The notes under the pieces were generated by a model that ran no database searches, was not told the DNA's origin, and saw only the letters and a list, made by a program, of their open reading frames with translations. Below are positions 39,755-48,268 of a stretch of 51,875 nucleotides of DNA, in pieces. The stretch covers positions 1-51,875 of the forward strand of contig NZ_SOZA01000036.1 of assembly GCF_004519305.1 (NCBI RefSeq). The letters run 5' to 3'. The position numbers and the translations under genes are program-made. Position 1 is the stretch's first letter. The number at the start of each line of letters is the position of its first letter. The DNA comes from Pseudomonas sp. RIT623. Its GTDB lineage: Bacteria > Pseudomonadota > Gammaproteobacteria > Pseudomonadales > Pseudomonadaceae.

Positions 39755-41149
39755 ATGCACGACACCCACAACGAGCGCATGAGCGGTAGCGAAACCCGCG
39801 CCGCGAGCGGCCTGGCCCTGGTCTTTGCCTTTCGTATGCTGGGCATGTTCATGGTGCTGCCGGTGCTGGCCACCTACGGCATGGACCTGGCCGGCGCCAC
39901 GCCTGCACTGATCGGCCTGGCCATCGGCGCCTATGGTCTGACCCAGGCGGTGCTGCAGATTCCGTTCGGGGTGATTTCCGACCGCATCGGTCGCCGTCCG
40001 GTGATCTACGTGGGATTGATCATCTTCGCCCTGGGCAGTGTGCTGGCGGCCCAGGCCGACTCGATCTGGGGCGTGATCGCCGGGCGTATCCTGCAAGGCG
40101 CTGGGGCGATTTCCGCGGCCGTCATGGCCTTGCTGTCCGACCTTACTCGTGAGCAGCACCGGACCAAGGCCATGGCCATGATCGGCATGAGCATCGGCCT
40201 GTCGTTTGCCGTGGCGATGGTGGTCGGGCCGCTGCTGACCCGCGCCTTTGGCTTGTCAGGATTGTTCCTTGCCACCGCAGGACTTGCCCTGGTCGGCATT
40301 GGCTTGATCGCCTTCGTCGTGCCCAGCTCGCACAGTGTTCTGACACACCGTGAGTCTGGTGTTGCCCGTCAAGCTCTTGGCCCGACCCTGCGCAATCCGG
40401 ACCTTCTGCGCCTGGATATCAGCATTTTCGTGCTGCACGCGATCCTGATGGCCAGCTTCGTGGCGCTGCCCCTGGCTTTCGTCGAGCGCGGCGGGCTGCC
40501 CAAGGAGCAGCACTGGTGGGTGTACCTGACCGCGCTGCTGGTTTCATTTTTTGCAATGATCCCCTTCATCATCTACGGGGAAAAGAAGCGCAAGATGAAA
40601 CGCGTGTTGCTCGGCGCGGTCAGTGTCCTGCTGCTGGTGGAGGTGTTCTTCTGGCAGTGGGCTGACAACTTGCAGGGACTGGTGATCGGCACCGTGGTAT
40701 TCTTTACTGCATTCAACCTGCTGGAGGCATCCTTGCCTTCGCTGGTCAGCAAGGTATCGCCTGCCGGCGGCAAGGGGACGGCAATGGGGGTGTATTCCAC
40801 CAGCCAGTTCCTCGGCGCCGCGCTGGGAGGCATCCTCGGTGGCTGGTTGTTCCAGCACGGTGGCTTGAGCATGGTGTTCCTGGGGTGTGCGGTGTTGTGC
40901 GTCCTGTGGTTGCTCACTGCGTTGCGCATGAACGAACCACCCTACGTGACCAGCCTGCGCATGCCATTGACGCCAGAAGCGGTCCGGGAAGCCGGGCTGA
41001 CCGAGCGCTTGCTGGCCGTGCCGGGTGTGACCGACGCCGTGGTGGTGGCAGAAGAAGCCGCCATCTATATCAAACTGGATACGAAAATTTTGGACCGCGC
41101 GACCCTAGAGCGTCTGGTGAACCCAGCCGCTTCGGCGTGCGAAGCCTAG
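39755..41149 (+). CDS. MFS transporter with C-terminal YajR-like (YAM) domain
   Basis: A 464-residue major facilitator protein with about twelve hydrophobic helices. Motif A of the family is visible (GVISDRIGRRP, about residues 70-80). After the last helix, a C-terminal soluble part (about residues 395-464; LTERLLAVPGVTDAVVVAEE...IYIKLDTKILDRATLERLV) has a beta-alpha-beta ferredoxin-like pattern, as in E. coli YajR. The substrate is unknown. ATG 39755 has GAGG upstream; ATG 39779 is an alternative. ssb follows after 9 bases, so they may be cotranscribed. Confidence 0.85.
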   Translation: MHDTHNERMSGSETRAASGLALVFAFRMLGMFMVLPVLATYGMDLAGATPALIGLAIGAYGLTQAVLQIPFGVISDRIGRRPVIYVGLIIFALGSVLAAQADSIWGVIAGRILQGAGAISAAVMALLSDLTREQHRTKAMAMIGMSIGLSFAVAMVVGPLLTRAFGLSGLFLATAGLALVGIGLIAFVVPSSHSVLTHRESGVARQALGPTLRNPDLLRLDISIFVLHAILMASFVALPLAFVERGGLPKEQHWWVYLTALLVSFFAMIPFIIYGEKKRKMKRVLLGAVSVLLLVEVFFWQWADNLQGLVIGTVVFFTAFNLLEASLPSLVSKVSPAGGKGTAMGVYSTSQFLGAALGGILGGWLFQHGGLSMVFLGCAVLCVLWLLTALRMNEPPYVTSLRMPLTPEAVREAGLTERLLAVPGVTDAVVVAEEAAIYIKLDTKILDRATLERLVNPAASACEA

Positions 41150-41158
41150 GAGAACGTT

Positions 41159-41707
41159 ATGGCCCGTGGGGTTAACAAAGTCATTCTGGTCGGCACCTGC
41201 GGTCAGGATCCCGAAGTCCGCTACCTGCCCAACGGTAACGCCGTGACCAACCTGAGCCTGGCCACCAGCGAGCAGTGGACCGACAAGCAGTCGGGCCAGA
41301 AGGTCGAGCGCACCGAGTGGCACCGTGTCTCGCTGTTCGGCAAGGTCGCCGAAATCGCCGGCGAATACCTGCGCAAGGGTTCGCAGTGCTACATCGAGGG
41401 CAAGCTGCAGACCCGCGAGTGGGAAAAGGACGGCATCAAGCGCTACACCACCGAGATCATCGTCGACATCAACGGCACCATGCAGCTGCTCGGCGGTCGT
41501 CCGCAGGGCCAGCAGGGCGGTGGCGACCAGTACAACCAGGGTGGTGGCAACAACTACAACCAGGGCGGTCAGCAGCAACAGTACAACCAGGCCCCGCGCC
41601 AGCAGGCCCAGCGCCCGCAGCAAGCTCCGCAGCGCCCAGCGCCGCAACAGCCGGCTCCGCAGCCTGCCGCTGACTTCGACAGCTTCGACGACGATATTCC
41701 GTTCTGA
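41159..41707 (+). CDS. ssb: Single-stranded DNA-binding protein
   Basis: SSB coats single-stranded DNA in replication, repair and recombination. The 182-residue protein has the N-terminal OB fold (VNKVILVGTCGQDPEVRYLPNGNAVTN), a disordered Gly/Gln/Pro-rich linker from about residue 112, and the acidic tip DFDSFDDDIPF that recruits partner proteins. ATG 41159 follows AGGAG. In E. coli, ssb is next to uvrA; here an MFS gene lies between them. Confidence 0.98.
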   Translation: MARGVNKVILVGTCGQDPEVRYLPNGNAVTNLSLATSEQWTDKQSGQKVERTEWHRVSLFGKVAEIAGEYLRKGSQCYIEGKLQTREWEKDGIKRYTTEIIVDINGTMQLLGGRPQGQQGGGDQYNQGGGNNYNQGGQQQQYNQAPRQQAQRPQQAPQRPAPQQPAPQPAADFDSFDDDIPF

Positions 41708-41755
41708 TCCTTTCCTGTGGGCACCAGGTGCCACAGGTGAACGGAGCTGTGACAA

Positions 41756-41790
41756 GAAACCCGCTTCAGGCATGAAGCGGGTTTCTTTTT
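41756..41790. terminator. Terminator after ssb
   Basis: A 13-bp perfect stem, GAAACCCGCTTCA (41756-41768) with TGAAGCGGGTTTC (41773-41785), and TTTTT follow ssb. Because the next gene is convergent, it may serve both strands. Confidence 0.92.
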
Positions 41791-41795
41791 GCCTG

Positions 41796-42290
41796 TCAGC
41801 TTTCTTCGAGCGCCGCCTTGGCAAACTGTGCATCAAGCTCGGGTGTTGCTCCGCTGATGCCTATACCGCCGATATGCCTGCCGTTCGCATCCATGATTGG
41901 CAACCCGCCTTCCAGCAAAGTGAAACCGGGCAGCGAAGCGTAGGGATTGGCTGGCAACCCGGCGCTGCGTTCACCCAGTGTGCGGGATGAAAGTGGAAAG
42001 CGTGCAGATGTAGCGGCTTTGAGCTGCGCGACCTGGATGCTGCCGCTGCTGGTGCCATCCATGCGGTGGAAATGCTTCAGGTTGCCATGGTTGTCGACGA
42101 TGCTGATGACGATGGCGAAGCCCTGGGCGCGGGCGGCACGCTCGGCGGCGGCGGCCAGGCTTCGAGCCTTCTCGGCGCTAATGGGCGAAATGGCAGGGGT
42201 GTCGGGTCGGTTGGGTGGGGCCGCCAGTGTGGGCGTTACGTGCATCGGGAGGGCGAGCAAGAGCCCGACCATGAAGTGTTTCGTGTTCAT
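41796..42290 (-). CDS. Exported GlcG/HbpS-like haem-binding family protein
   Basis: A 164-residue protein with an N-terminal signal peptide (MNTKHFMVGLLLALPMHVTPTLA, cut near residue 24), so probably periplasmic. The rest matches the GlcG/HbpS (DUF336) fold: ISAEKARSLAAAAERAARAQG, VDNHGNLKHFHRMDG and GGLPIMDANGRHIGGIGISG. Family members bind haem or degrade small molecules, but the function here is unknown. It is convergent with ssb and divergent from fdnG. ATG 42290 (minus) is supported by GAGG about 11 bases upstream. Confidence 0.85.
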   Translation of the reverse strand: MNTKHFMVGLLLALPMHVTPTLAAPPNRPDTPAISPISAEKARSLAAAAERAARAQGFAIVISIVDNHGNLKHFHRMDGTSSGSIQVAQLKAATSARFPLSSRTLGERSAGLPANPYASLPGFTLLEGGLPIMDANGRHIGGIGISGATPELDAQFAKAALEES

Positions 42291-42393
42291 TCATACGTGC
42301 CTCGTCCATGTGGATTCAGCAACCTAGCAAGCAAAAGCTGGTTTGCGGTGTAGTCCGTTTCTGATCGCGATGTGGGATTGCATTACCTTTCCA

Positions 42394-42405
42394 TGATCCA
42401 GATCA
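42394..42405 (+). promoter_or_regulatory. Possible ANR/FNR-type site upstream of fdnG
   Basis: TGAT-CCAG-ATCA (42394-42405) matches the inner part of the FNR/ANR consensus TTGAT-N4-ATCAA. Its centre (42399.5) lies about 41.5 bases upstream of a start near 42441, with a weak -10 TAGGCT (42428-42433), the class II activator spacing. This suggests induction at low oxygen. Inference from motif and spacing only. Confidence 0.4.
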
Positions 42406-42525
42406 CCCCACTTCCCAGATTCTTGACTAGGCTTAACAGTTGGCGGTCTCTACCCACCGCCACCGTGGAGTCCCTGAGGCGCCGGCCATGTCCCGTGCGC
42501 CCGAGAACCTGATCAGGAGTGCACG

Positions 42526-45500
42526 ATGGACCTCAACCGTCGGCAATTCTTCAAGGTCGCCGCCGTCGGCCTTGGAGGCTCGAGCCTCGCGGCGTTGGGC
42601 ATGGCCCCGACCCCTGCGTTCGCCGAGCAGGTGCGCCACTTCAAGCTGGCGCACACTAAAGAAACCCGTAACACCTGCCCTTACTGCTCGGTCGGCTGCG
42701 GCCTGATCATGTACAGCCAGGGTGACGCGGGCAAGAACGTCAAGCAGAACATCATCCATATCGAGGGCGACGCGGATCATCCGGTCAACCGCGGCACCCT
42801 GTGCCCGAAAGGCGCTGGCCTGCTGGACTTTATCCACAGCCCCAACCGCCTGATGTACCCCGAGGTACGCAAGCCGGGCAGCAACGAGTGGACCCGCATC
42901 GAGTGGGACGAAGCCCTCGACCGCATCGCCGACCTGATGAAACAGGACCGCGATGCCAACTTCATCGAGAAGAACGCCCAGGGCCAGACGGTCAACCGCT
43001 GGCTGACCACAGGCTTTCTTGCCGCGTCCGCCGCTTCCAGCGAAGCGGGCTACCTGACGCACAAGGTGATCCGTTCGCTAGGCATGCTGGGGTTCGACAA
43101 CCAGGCGCGTGTCTGACACGGCCCGACGGTGGCAAGTCTTGCCCCGACGTATGGCCGTGGCGCGATGACCAATCACTGGTCTGATATCGCCAACGCAAAC
43201 CTGGTCCTGGTGATGGGCGGCAACGCCGCTGAAGCGCACCCGTGCGGCTTCAAGTGGGTGACCGAAGCCAAGGCGCACAACAAGGCGCGGCTGATCGTGG
43301 TCGACCCGCGGTTCACCCGTACCGCCTCGGTGGCCGATTACTACGCGCCGATCCGTACCGGCAGCGACATCGCCTTCATGGGCGGGCTGATCAACTACCT
43401 GCTGAGCAACGACAAGATCCAGCACGAGTACGTGCGCAACTACACCGATGTGTCGTTCATCGTCAAAGAGAGCTATGGCTTCGAGGACGGGCTGTTCAGC
43501 GGCTACGACGCGGCCAAGCGCGTGTATGCCGACAAGTCTGGCTGGGGCTATGAGCTGGGCGAGGATGGCTTTGCCAAGGTCGACCCGACCCTGCAGCACC
43601 CGCGTTGCGTGTACCAGCTGATGAAGCAGCACTACAGCCGCTACACGCCGGAGCTGGCGAGCATGACCTGCGGCATGCCCCAGGACCAGATGATGAAAGT
43701 CTGGGAAGAGATCGCCACCTGCTCGGTGCCGGGCAAGACCATGACGATCCTCTATGCCCTGGGTTGGACCCAGCACTCGATCGGCGCGCAGATCATCCGC
43801 AGCGCGGCGATGGTGCAGTTGCTGCTGGGCAACGTCGGCATGCCCGGTGGCGGGGTCAACGCCCTGCGCGGGCATTCCAACATCCAGGGCCTGACCGACC
43901 TGGGCCTGCTGTCGAACTCGCTGCCGGGCTACCTCACCTTGGCCGGCGATGCCGAGCAGGATTACACCAGCTACATCGACAAGCGCGCCTCCAAGCCGCT
44001 GCGCCCCGGGCAACTGTCGTACTGGCAGAACTACGGCAAGTTCCACGTCAGCCTGATGAAGGCCTGGTACGGCGCCAATGCCACCGCCGAAAACAACTGG
44101 GGCTACGACTGGCTGCCCAAGCTCGACGTGCCGGCCTACGACGTGCTGCGCATGTTCGAGATGATGGGCCAGGGCAAGGTCAACGGCTACATGTGCCAGG
44201 GCTTCAACCCGATTGCCGCGTTGCCGGACAAGAACCGCGTCACCGCCGCGCTGGCCAAGCTCAAGTGGCTGGTGATCATGGATCCGCTGGCTACCGAGAC
44301 CTCCGAGTTCTGGCGCAACGCCGGCCCGTTCAATGATGTCGACACGGCCAACATCCAGACCGAGGTAATCCGCCTGCCCACCACTTGCTTCGCCGAAGAG
44401 GACGGTTCGCTGGTCAACAGCAGCCGCTGGCTGCAGTGGCACTGGAAGGGCGCCGATGGGCCGGGCCAGACCCGTACCGACGTGCACATCATGAGCGAGC
44501 TGTTCCTGCGCCTGCGCAAGCGTTACCAGGCCGAGGGCGGAGCGTATCCCGAGCCGATGCTCAACATCAGCTGGCCGTACAAGGTGCCAGAGGAGCCTTC
44601 GCCCGAGGAACTGGCCAAGGAGATGAACGGCTGGGCGGTCAGCGACCTCACCGACCCGAGCGGCGCCACGCTCAAGGCCGGGCAACAGCTCGCCGGCTTC
44701 GGCCAGATGAAGGACGACGGCAGCACCGCGTCGGGCTGCTGGATTTTCGCTGGCTGTTGGACCGAGCAGGGCAACCAGATGGCCCGGCGCGACAACAGCG
44801 ACCCGTACGGCATGCACCAGGTGCAGAACTGGGCCTGGGCCTGGCCGGCCAACCGGCGCATTCTCTACAACCGCGCCTCCAGCGACCCGCAAGGCAAGCC
44901 GTGGGACCCAGAGAAGAAGCGCCTGGTGTGGTGGAACGGCAAGGCCTGGACCGGCACCGACGTGCCCGATTTCAAGGTCGACTCGCCGCCCGAGGCAGGG
45001 ATGAACCCGTTCATCATGAACCCCGAGGGCGTGGCGCGCTTCTTCGCCATCGACAAGATGGCCGAGGGGCCGTTCCCCGAGCACTACGAGCCGTTCGAGA
45101 CGCCGATTGGCATCAACCCGCTGCACCCGCAGAACAAGAAGGCCACCAGCAACCCGGCCGGGCGCATCTTCGATTCGGTGTGGGACACCTTGGGCACCCA
45201 CGACGAGTTCCCCCATGCGGCGACCACCTACCGGCTGACCGAGCACTTCCACTTCTGGAGCAAGCATTGCCGGCTCAACGCCATCGCCCAGCCCGAGCAG
45301 TTCGTCGAGATCGGCGAGGTGCTGGCCAATGAGAAAGGCATCAAGGCCGGTGACCGGGTGCGGGTGTCGAGCAAGCGCGGGCATATCGACGCGGTGGCGG
45401 TGGTGACCAAGCGGATCCGTCCGCTGCAGGTCAACAACCAGACCGTGCACCAGATCGGCATACCGTTGCACTGGGGCTTCACCGGCACCACGCGGCACGG

Positions 45501-45594
45501 CTACCTGACCAACACCCTGGTGCCGTTCCTCGGCGATGGCAACACGCAGACGCCGGAGTCCAAGTCGTTCCTCGTCAAAGTGGAGAAACTCTGA
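42526..45594 (+). CDS. fdnG: Formate dehydrogenase major subunit FdnG, selenoprotein (in-frame UGA = Sec197)
   Basis: The catalytic subunit of membrane-bound formate dehydrogenase-N/O, oxidising formate in the periplasm with a molybdenum bis-MGD cofactor. Read through TGA 43114-43116, the product is 1022 residues, close to the E. coli enzymes. The Tat signal has RRQFFK (residues 5-10). A [4Fe-4S] site uses Cys51, Cys54, Cys58 and Cys93. Sec197 is followed by HGPTVASLAPTYGRGAMTNHW, matching the E. coli selenoenzymes. A SECIS-like hairpin directly follows the UGA. Treating it as two genes (split at 43116) would be wrong. ATG 42526 follows AGGAG. fdnH overlaps the stop. Confidence 0.96.
43114..43160 (+). 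promoter_or_regulatory. Selenocysteine UGA codon and SECIS hairpin
   Basis: After the UGA, CACGGCC (43117-43123) pairs with GGCCGTG (43153-43159). Inner pairs follow (C-G, G-C, an A-A mismatch, C-G), then GG (43128-43129) with CC. U43130 is unpaired, then GGCAA (43131-43135) pairs with TTGCC (43139-43143) and closes a GUC loop (43136-43138). The bulged U and GU in the loop match the features SelB needs in the E. coli fdhF hairpin. Folded by hand. Confidence 0.85.
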
Positions 45595-46544
45595 TGGCCA
45601 GCCAAGACATCATTGCCCGCTCGGCCACCACCACCGTGCCGCCCTCGGTACGCCAGCAGCAGGAAGTCGCCAAGCTGATCGACACCACCAAGTGCATCGG
45701 CTGCAAGGCCTGCCAGGTGGCGTGCTCGGAGTGGAACGAACTGCGTGACGAGGTTGGCCACAATCACGGTACCTACGACAACCCCCAGGACCTCTCCGCC
45801 GAGACCTGGACCCTGATGCGCTTCACCGAGCACGAGCGCGACGACGGCAACCTCGAGTGGCTGATCCGCAAGGACGGCTGCATGCACTGCGCCGAGCCCG
45901 GTTGCCTGAAGGCCTGCCCGAGCCTGGGGGCGATCATCAAGCACGCCAACGGCATCGTCGACTTCAACCAGGACCACTGCATCGGCTGCGGCTACTGCAT
46001 CACCGGCTGCCCGTTCAATATTCCACGCATCTCGCAGAAGGATCACAAGGCGTACAAGTGCACCCTGTGCTCCGACCGCGTGAGCGTGGGCCTGGAGCCG
46101 GCCTGCGTGAAGACCTGCCCGACCGGGGCGATCGTCTTCGGTACCAAGGATGAGATGAAGGTGCATGCCGACGAGCGCATCGTCGACCTCAAGTCGCGTG
46201 GGTACGAGAACGCCGGGCTGTACGACCCGGACGGGGTCGGTGGCACCCATGTGATGTACGTGCTGCACCACGCCGACACCCCACGGATCTACGCCGGCTT
46301 GCCGGACCAACCGGTGATCAGCCCGTTGGTGGGGCTGTGGAAGGGCTTCACCAAGCCGCTGGCGCTGCTGGCCATGGGCGCGGCGGTGGTGGCCGGGTTC
46401 TTCCACTATGTACGGGTGGGGCCGCAGCGGGTCGAGGAGGACGAGCATCCAGCGCCTGTGGATAACAGCGTGCACCAGGTGGATCCGGCGGTGCATGTCT
46501 ATGATCCGAAGCGCCCGGGCGGCGAAGGGGAGCAGCGGCCATGA
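45594..46544 (+). CDS. fdnH: Formate dehydrogenase iron-sulfur subunit FdnH
   Basis: Passes electrons from FdnG to the membrane cytochrome b subunit. The 316-residue protein has four cysteine clusters typical of four [4Fe-4S] centres (CIGCKACQVACSEWNE, CMHCAEPGCLKACPS, CIGCGYCITGCPFNIPR, CTLCSDRVSVGLEPACVKTCP). A single membrane helix lies near the C-terminus (LALLAMGAAVVAGFF). The start overlaps the fdnG stop, and fdnI overlaps its own stop. Confidence 0.96.
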   Translation: MASQDIIARSATTTVPPSVRQQQEVAKLIDTTKCIGCKACQVACSEWNELRDEVGHNHGTYDNPQDLSAETWTLMRFTEHERDDGNLEWLIRKDGCMHCAEPGCLKACPSLGAIIKHANGIVDFNQDHCIGCGYCITGCPFNIPRISQKDHKAYKCTLCSDRVSVGLEPACVKTCPTGAIVFGTKDEMKVHADERIVDLKSRGYENAGLYDPDGVGGTHVMYVLHHADTPRIYAGLPDQPVISPLVGLWKGFTKPLALLAMGAAVVAGFFHYVRVGPQRVEEDEHPAPVDNSVHQVDPAVHVYDPKRPGGEGEQRP

Positions 46545-47197
46545 GCGACAACAAACCGATCCTGCGCTACAACGCCAACGAGCGCAGCAATCACTGGGTG
46601 GTGGCGATCCTGTTCGTGCTGGCCGGGTTGTCTGGGCTGGCGCTGTTCCATCCGGCGCTGTTCTGGCTCAGCCACCTGTTCGGCGGCGGGCCCTGGACGC
46701 GGATTCTCCACCCGTTCATCGGCGTGGCGATGTTCGTGTTCTTCCTGGGCCTGGTGCTGCGTTTCTGGCGCGCCAACTTCATCAGCGCCAATGACCGCCT
46801 GTGGCTACGGCGGATTGACCGGGTGATGCTGAACAAGGAAGAAGGCGTGCCGCCGATCGGCAAGTACAACGCCGGGCAGAAGTTGCTGTTCTGGACCCTG
46901 CTGGCGTGCATGCTGGTGCTGCTGGTCAGTGGCGTGGTGATCTGGCGCGCATATTTCAGCCATTGGTTCGGCATCGACCTCATTCGTCTGTCTGCGTTGC
47001 TGCATGCGCTGGCGGCGTTCGTGCTGATCCTCAGCATCATCGTGCACATCTATGCCGGGATCTGGATCAAGGGCTCGATCGGCGCCATGCTGCATGGCTG
47101 GGTCAGCCGCGCCTGGGCACGCAAGCATCATGAACTCTGGTACCGGGACGTGACCGGCGACAAGTCGCCGCACAACCATGGTGGAAAAGAAGGATGA
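46541..47197 (+). CDS. fdnI: Formate dehydrogenase cytochrome b556 subunit FdnI
   Basis: The diheme membrane subunit that passes electrons to quinone. It has 218 residues with four hydrophobic helices. Histidines in helix regions (for example in ERSNHWVVAI, ILHPFIG, ALLHALAAF and IVHIYAG) are candidates for haem ligation. It overlaps fdnH by four bases (ATGA). Confidence 0.95.
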   Translation: MSDNKPILRYNANERSNHWVVAILFVLAGLSGLALFHPALFWLSHLFGGGPWTRILHPFIGVAMFVFFLGLVLRFWRANFISANDRLWLRRIDRVMLNKEEGVPPIGKYNAGQKLLFWTLLACMLVLLVSGVVIWRAYFSHWFGIDLIRLSALLHALAAFVLILSIIVHIYAGIWIKGSIGAMLHGWVSRAWARKHHELWYRDVTGDKSPHNHGGKEG

Positions 47198-47201
47198 CCG
47201 T

Positions 47202-48128
47202 TTGAGCACGATTCTCGAACCCGGGCAGATCGAAGCGTCGGCAGTGATGCCGCCGTTTCTGCACCTGCCGCCCGCCAACCTGTTCGCACTGCGCGCCGTG
47301 CGCCTGGAGTATCTGGCCGAGGGCAACGCCCTCGGCGATTACCTGCGGCTGGTGGCGCGGTTGTGCCGCATTCAGCAGCAGCTTGTGGATAACCCACCCG
47401 GCGCCTTGCCGGTGGCCGACGAACGCCAGCGCCTGTGTATAAGTCATGGCCTGCCGCCCTTGGCGGCGGACAGCCTGGTACGCGAAGGGCCTTGGCTGGT
47501 CTGGCTGCAGGCGCTGCTGGAGCGCTTCAGGAACGAGCCCGAGGGGCCGTTGGCCGATGCCGTGCGCAGTTTGCGTGAGGCTGATGAGGCTCGGCGCAAG
47601 GGCTGGGGCATTGCCTTGCTTGGCGGCCAGTACGACGCGGTGCCCGCAGCCTTGGTGCCGTTGATTGGTGCCGCGTTGCAGGCGGCCTGGTCCAGTTGGT
47701 TGCTGGCGCTGCCGGAGCCGGAGCTCAAGCCGGCCGGTAGCCTGGCCCAATGCCCGGCCTGCGGCTCGCCGGCCATGGCCGGGGTGGTGCGCAACCGCGG
47801 CAAGCACAATGGCCTGCGTTACCTGGCCTGCTCGTTGTGCAGTTGCGAATGGCATGTGGTGCGGGTCAAGTGCGTGTATTGCGAGTCGAGTAAGGACTTG
47901 CGCTACAGCAACCTCGAGGATGATCTCCACGCGCCGGGCAAGGCGCCACTGCGTGCCGAGTGTTGCCCAGGGTGCCAGGCCTACCTCAAGCAGAGCTACC
48001 TGGAAAACGACGCCGCCGCCGAACCGATGGCCGACGACCTGGCCAGCCTGGCGCTGGATATGCGTCTGGACGAGGAGGGCTTCCAGCGCCTGGCGCCGAA
48101 CCTGCTGCTGGCACCTGGAGGGGGTTAG
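47202..48128 (+). CDS. fdhE: Formate dehydrogenase accessory protein FdhE
   Basis: FdhE is a rubredoxin-like iron protein needed to mature the catalytic subunit. TTG 47202 (MSTILEPGQIEAS) with AAGGA upstream gives 308 residues, the usual length. An ATG at 47178 inside fdnI would add eight. CxxC pairs are visible (CPACGSP, CSLCSCEW, CVYCESS, CCPGCQA). It follows fdnI in the same operon. Confidence 0.93.
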   Translation: MSTILEPGQIEASAVMPPFLHLPPANLFALRAVRLEYLAEGNALGDYLRLVARLCRIQQQLVDNPPGALPVADERQRLCISHGLPPLAADSLVREGPWLVWLQALLERFRNEPEGPLADAVRSLREADEARRKGWGIALLGGQYDAVPAALVPLIGAALQAAWSSWLLALPEPELKPAGSLAQCPACGSPAMAGVVRNRGKHNGLRYLACSLCSCEWHVVRVKCVYCESSKDLRYSNLEDDLHAPGKAPLRAECCPGCQAYLKQSYLENDAAAEPMADDLASLALDMRLDEEGFQRLAPNLLLAPGGG

Positions 48129-48161
48129 CGGGCTACACTGCAATACCGAGTTGCCCCCGTT

Positions 48162-48225
48162 CGCCGGCAAGGCCGGCTCCTACAACCGGCGACGCTTAGC
48201 CTTGTAGGAGCCGGCCTAGCCAGCG
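48162..48225. repeat. REP doublet between fdhE and selA
   Basis: CGCCGGCAAGGCCGGCTCCTACAA (48162-48185) faces an inverted, slightly changed copy (48202-48225) with the GTAGGAGCCGGCC core. It resembles the bfr-uvrA doublet in its core. It may terminate or stabilise the fdn transcript. Confidence 0.7.
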
Positions 48226-48268
48226 AAAGGGCCAGAACAGACAACGGATCAGTCATAGGTAGTACCGC

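Noticed and set aside
43114..43116. fdnG as a pseudogene or frameshifted gene
   Set aside because: The break is a single in-frame TGA followed by a SECIS-like hairpin and continued family sequence, with selA, selB and tRNA-Sec next door.
43078..45498. 806-codon minus-strand open frame opposite fdnG
   Set aside because: High-GC shadow with proline/alanine/valine-rich low-complexity translation and no family features.
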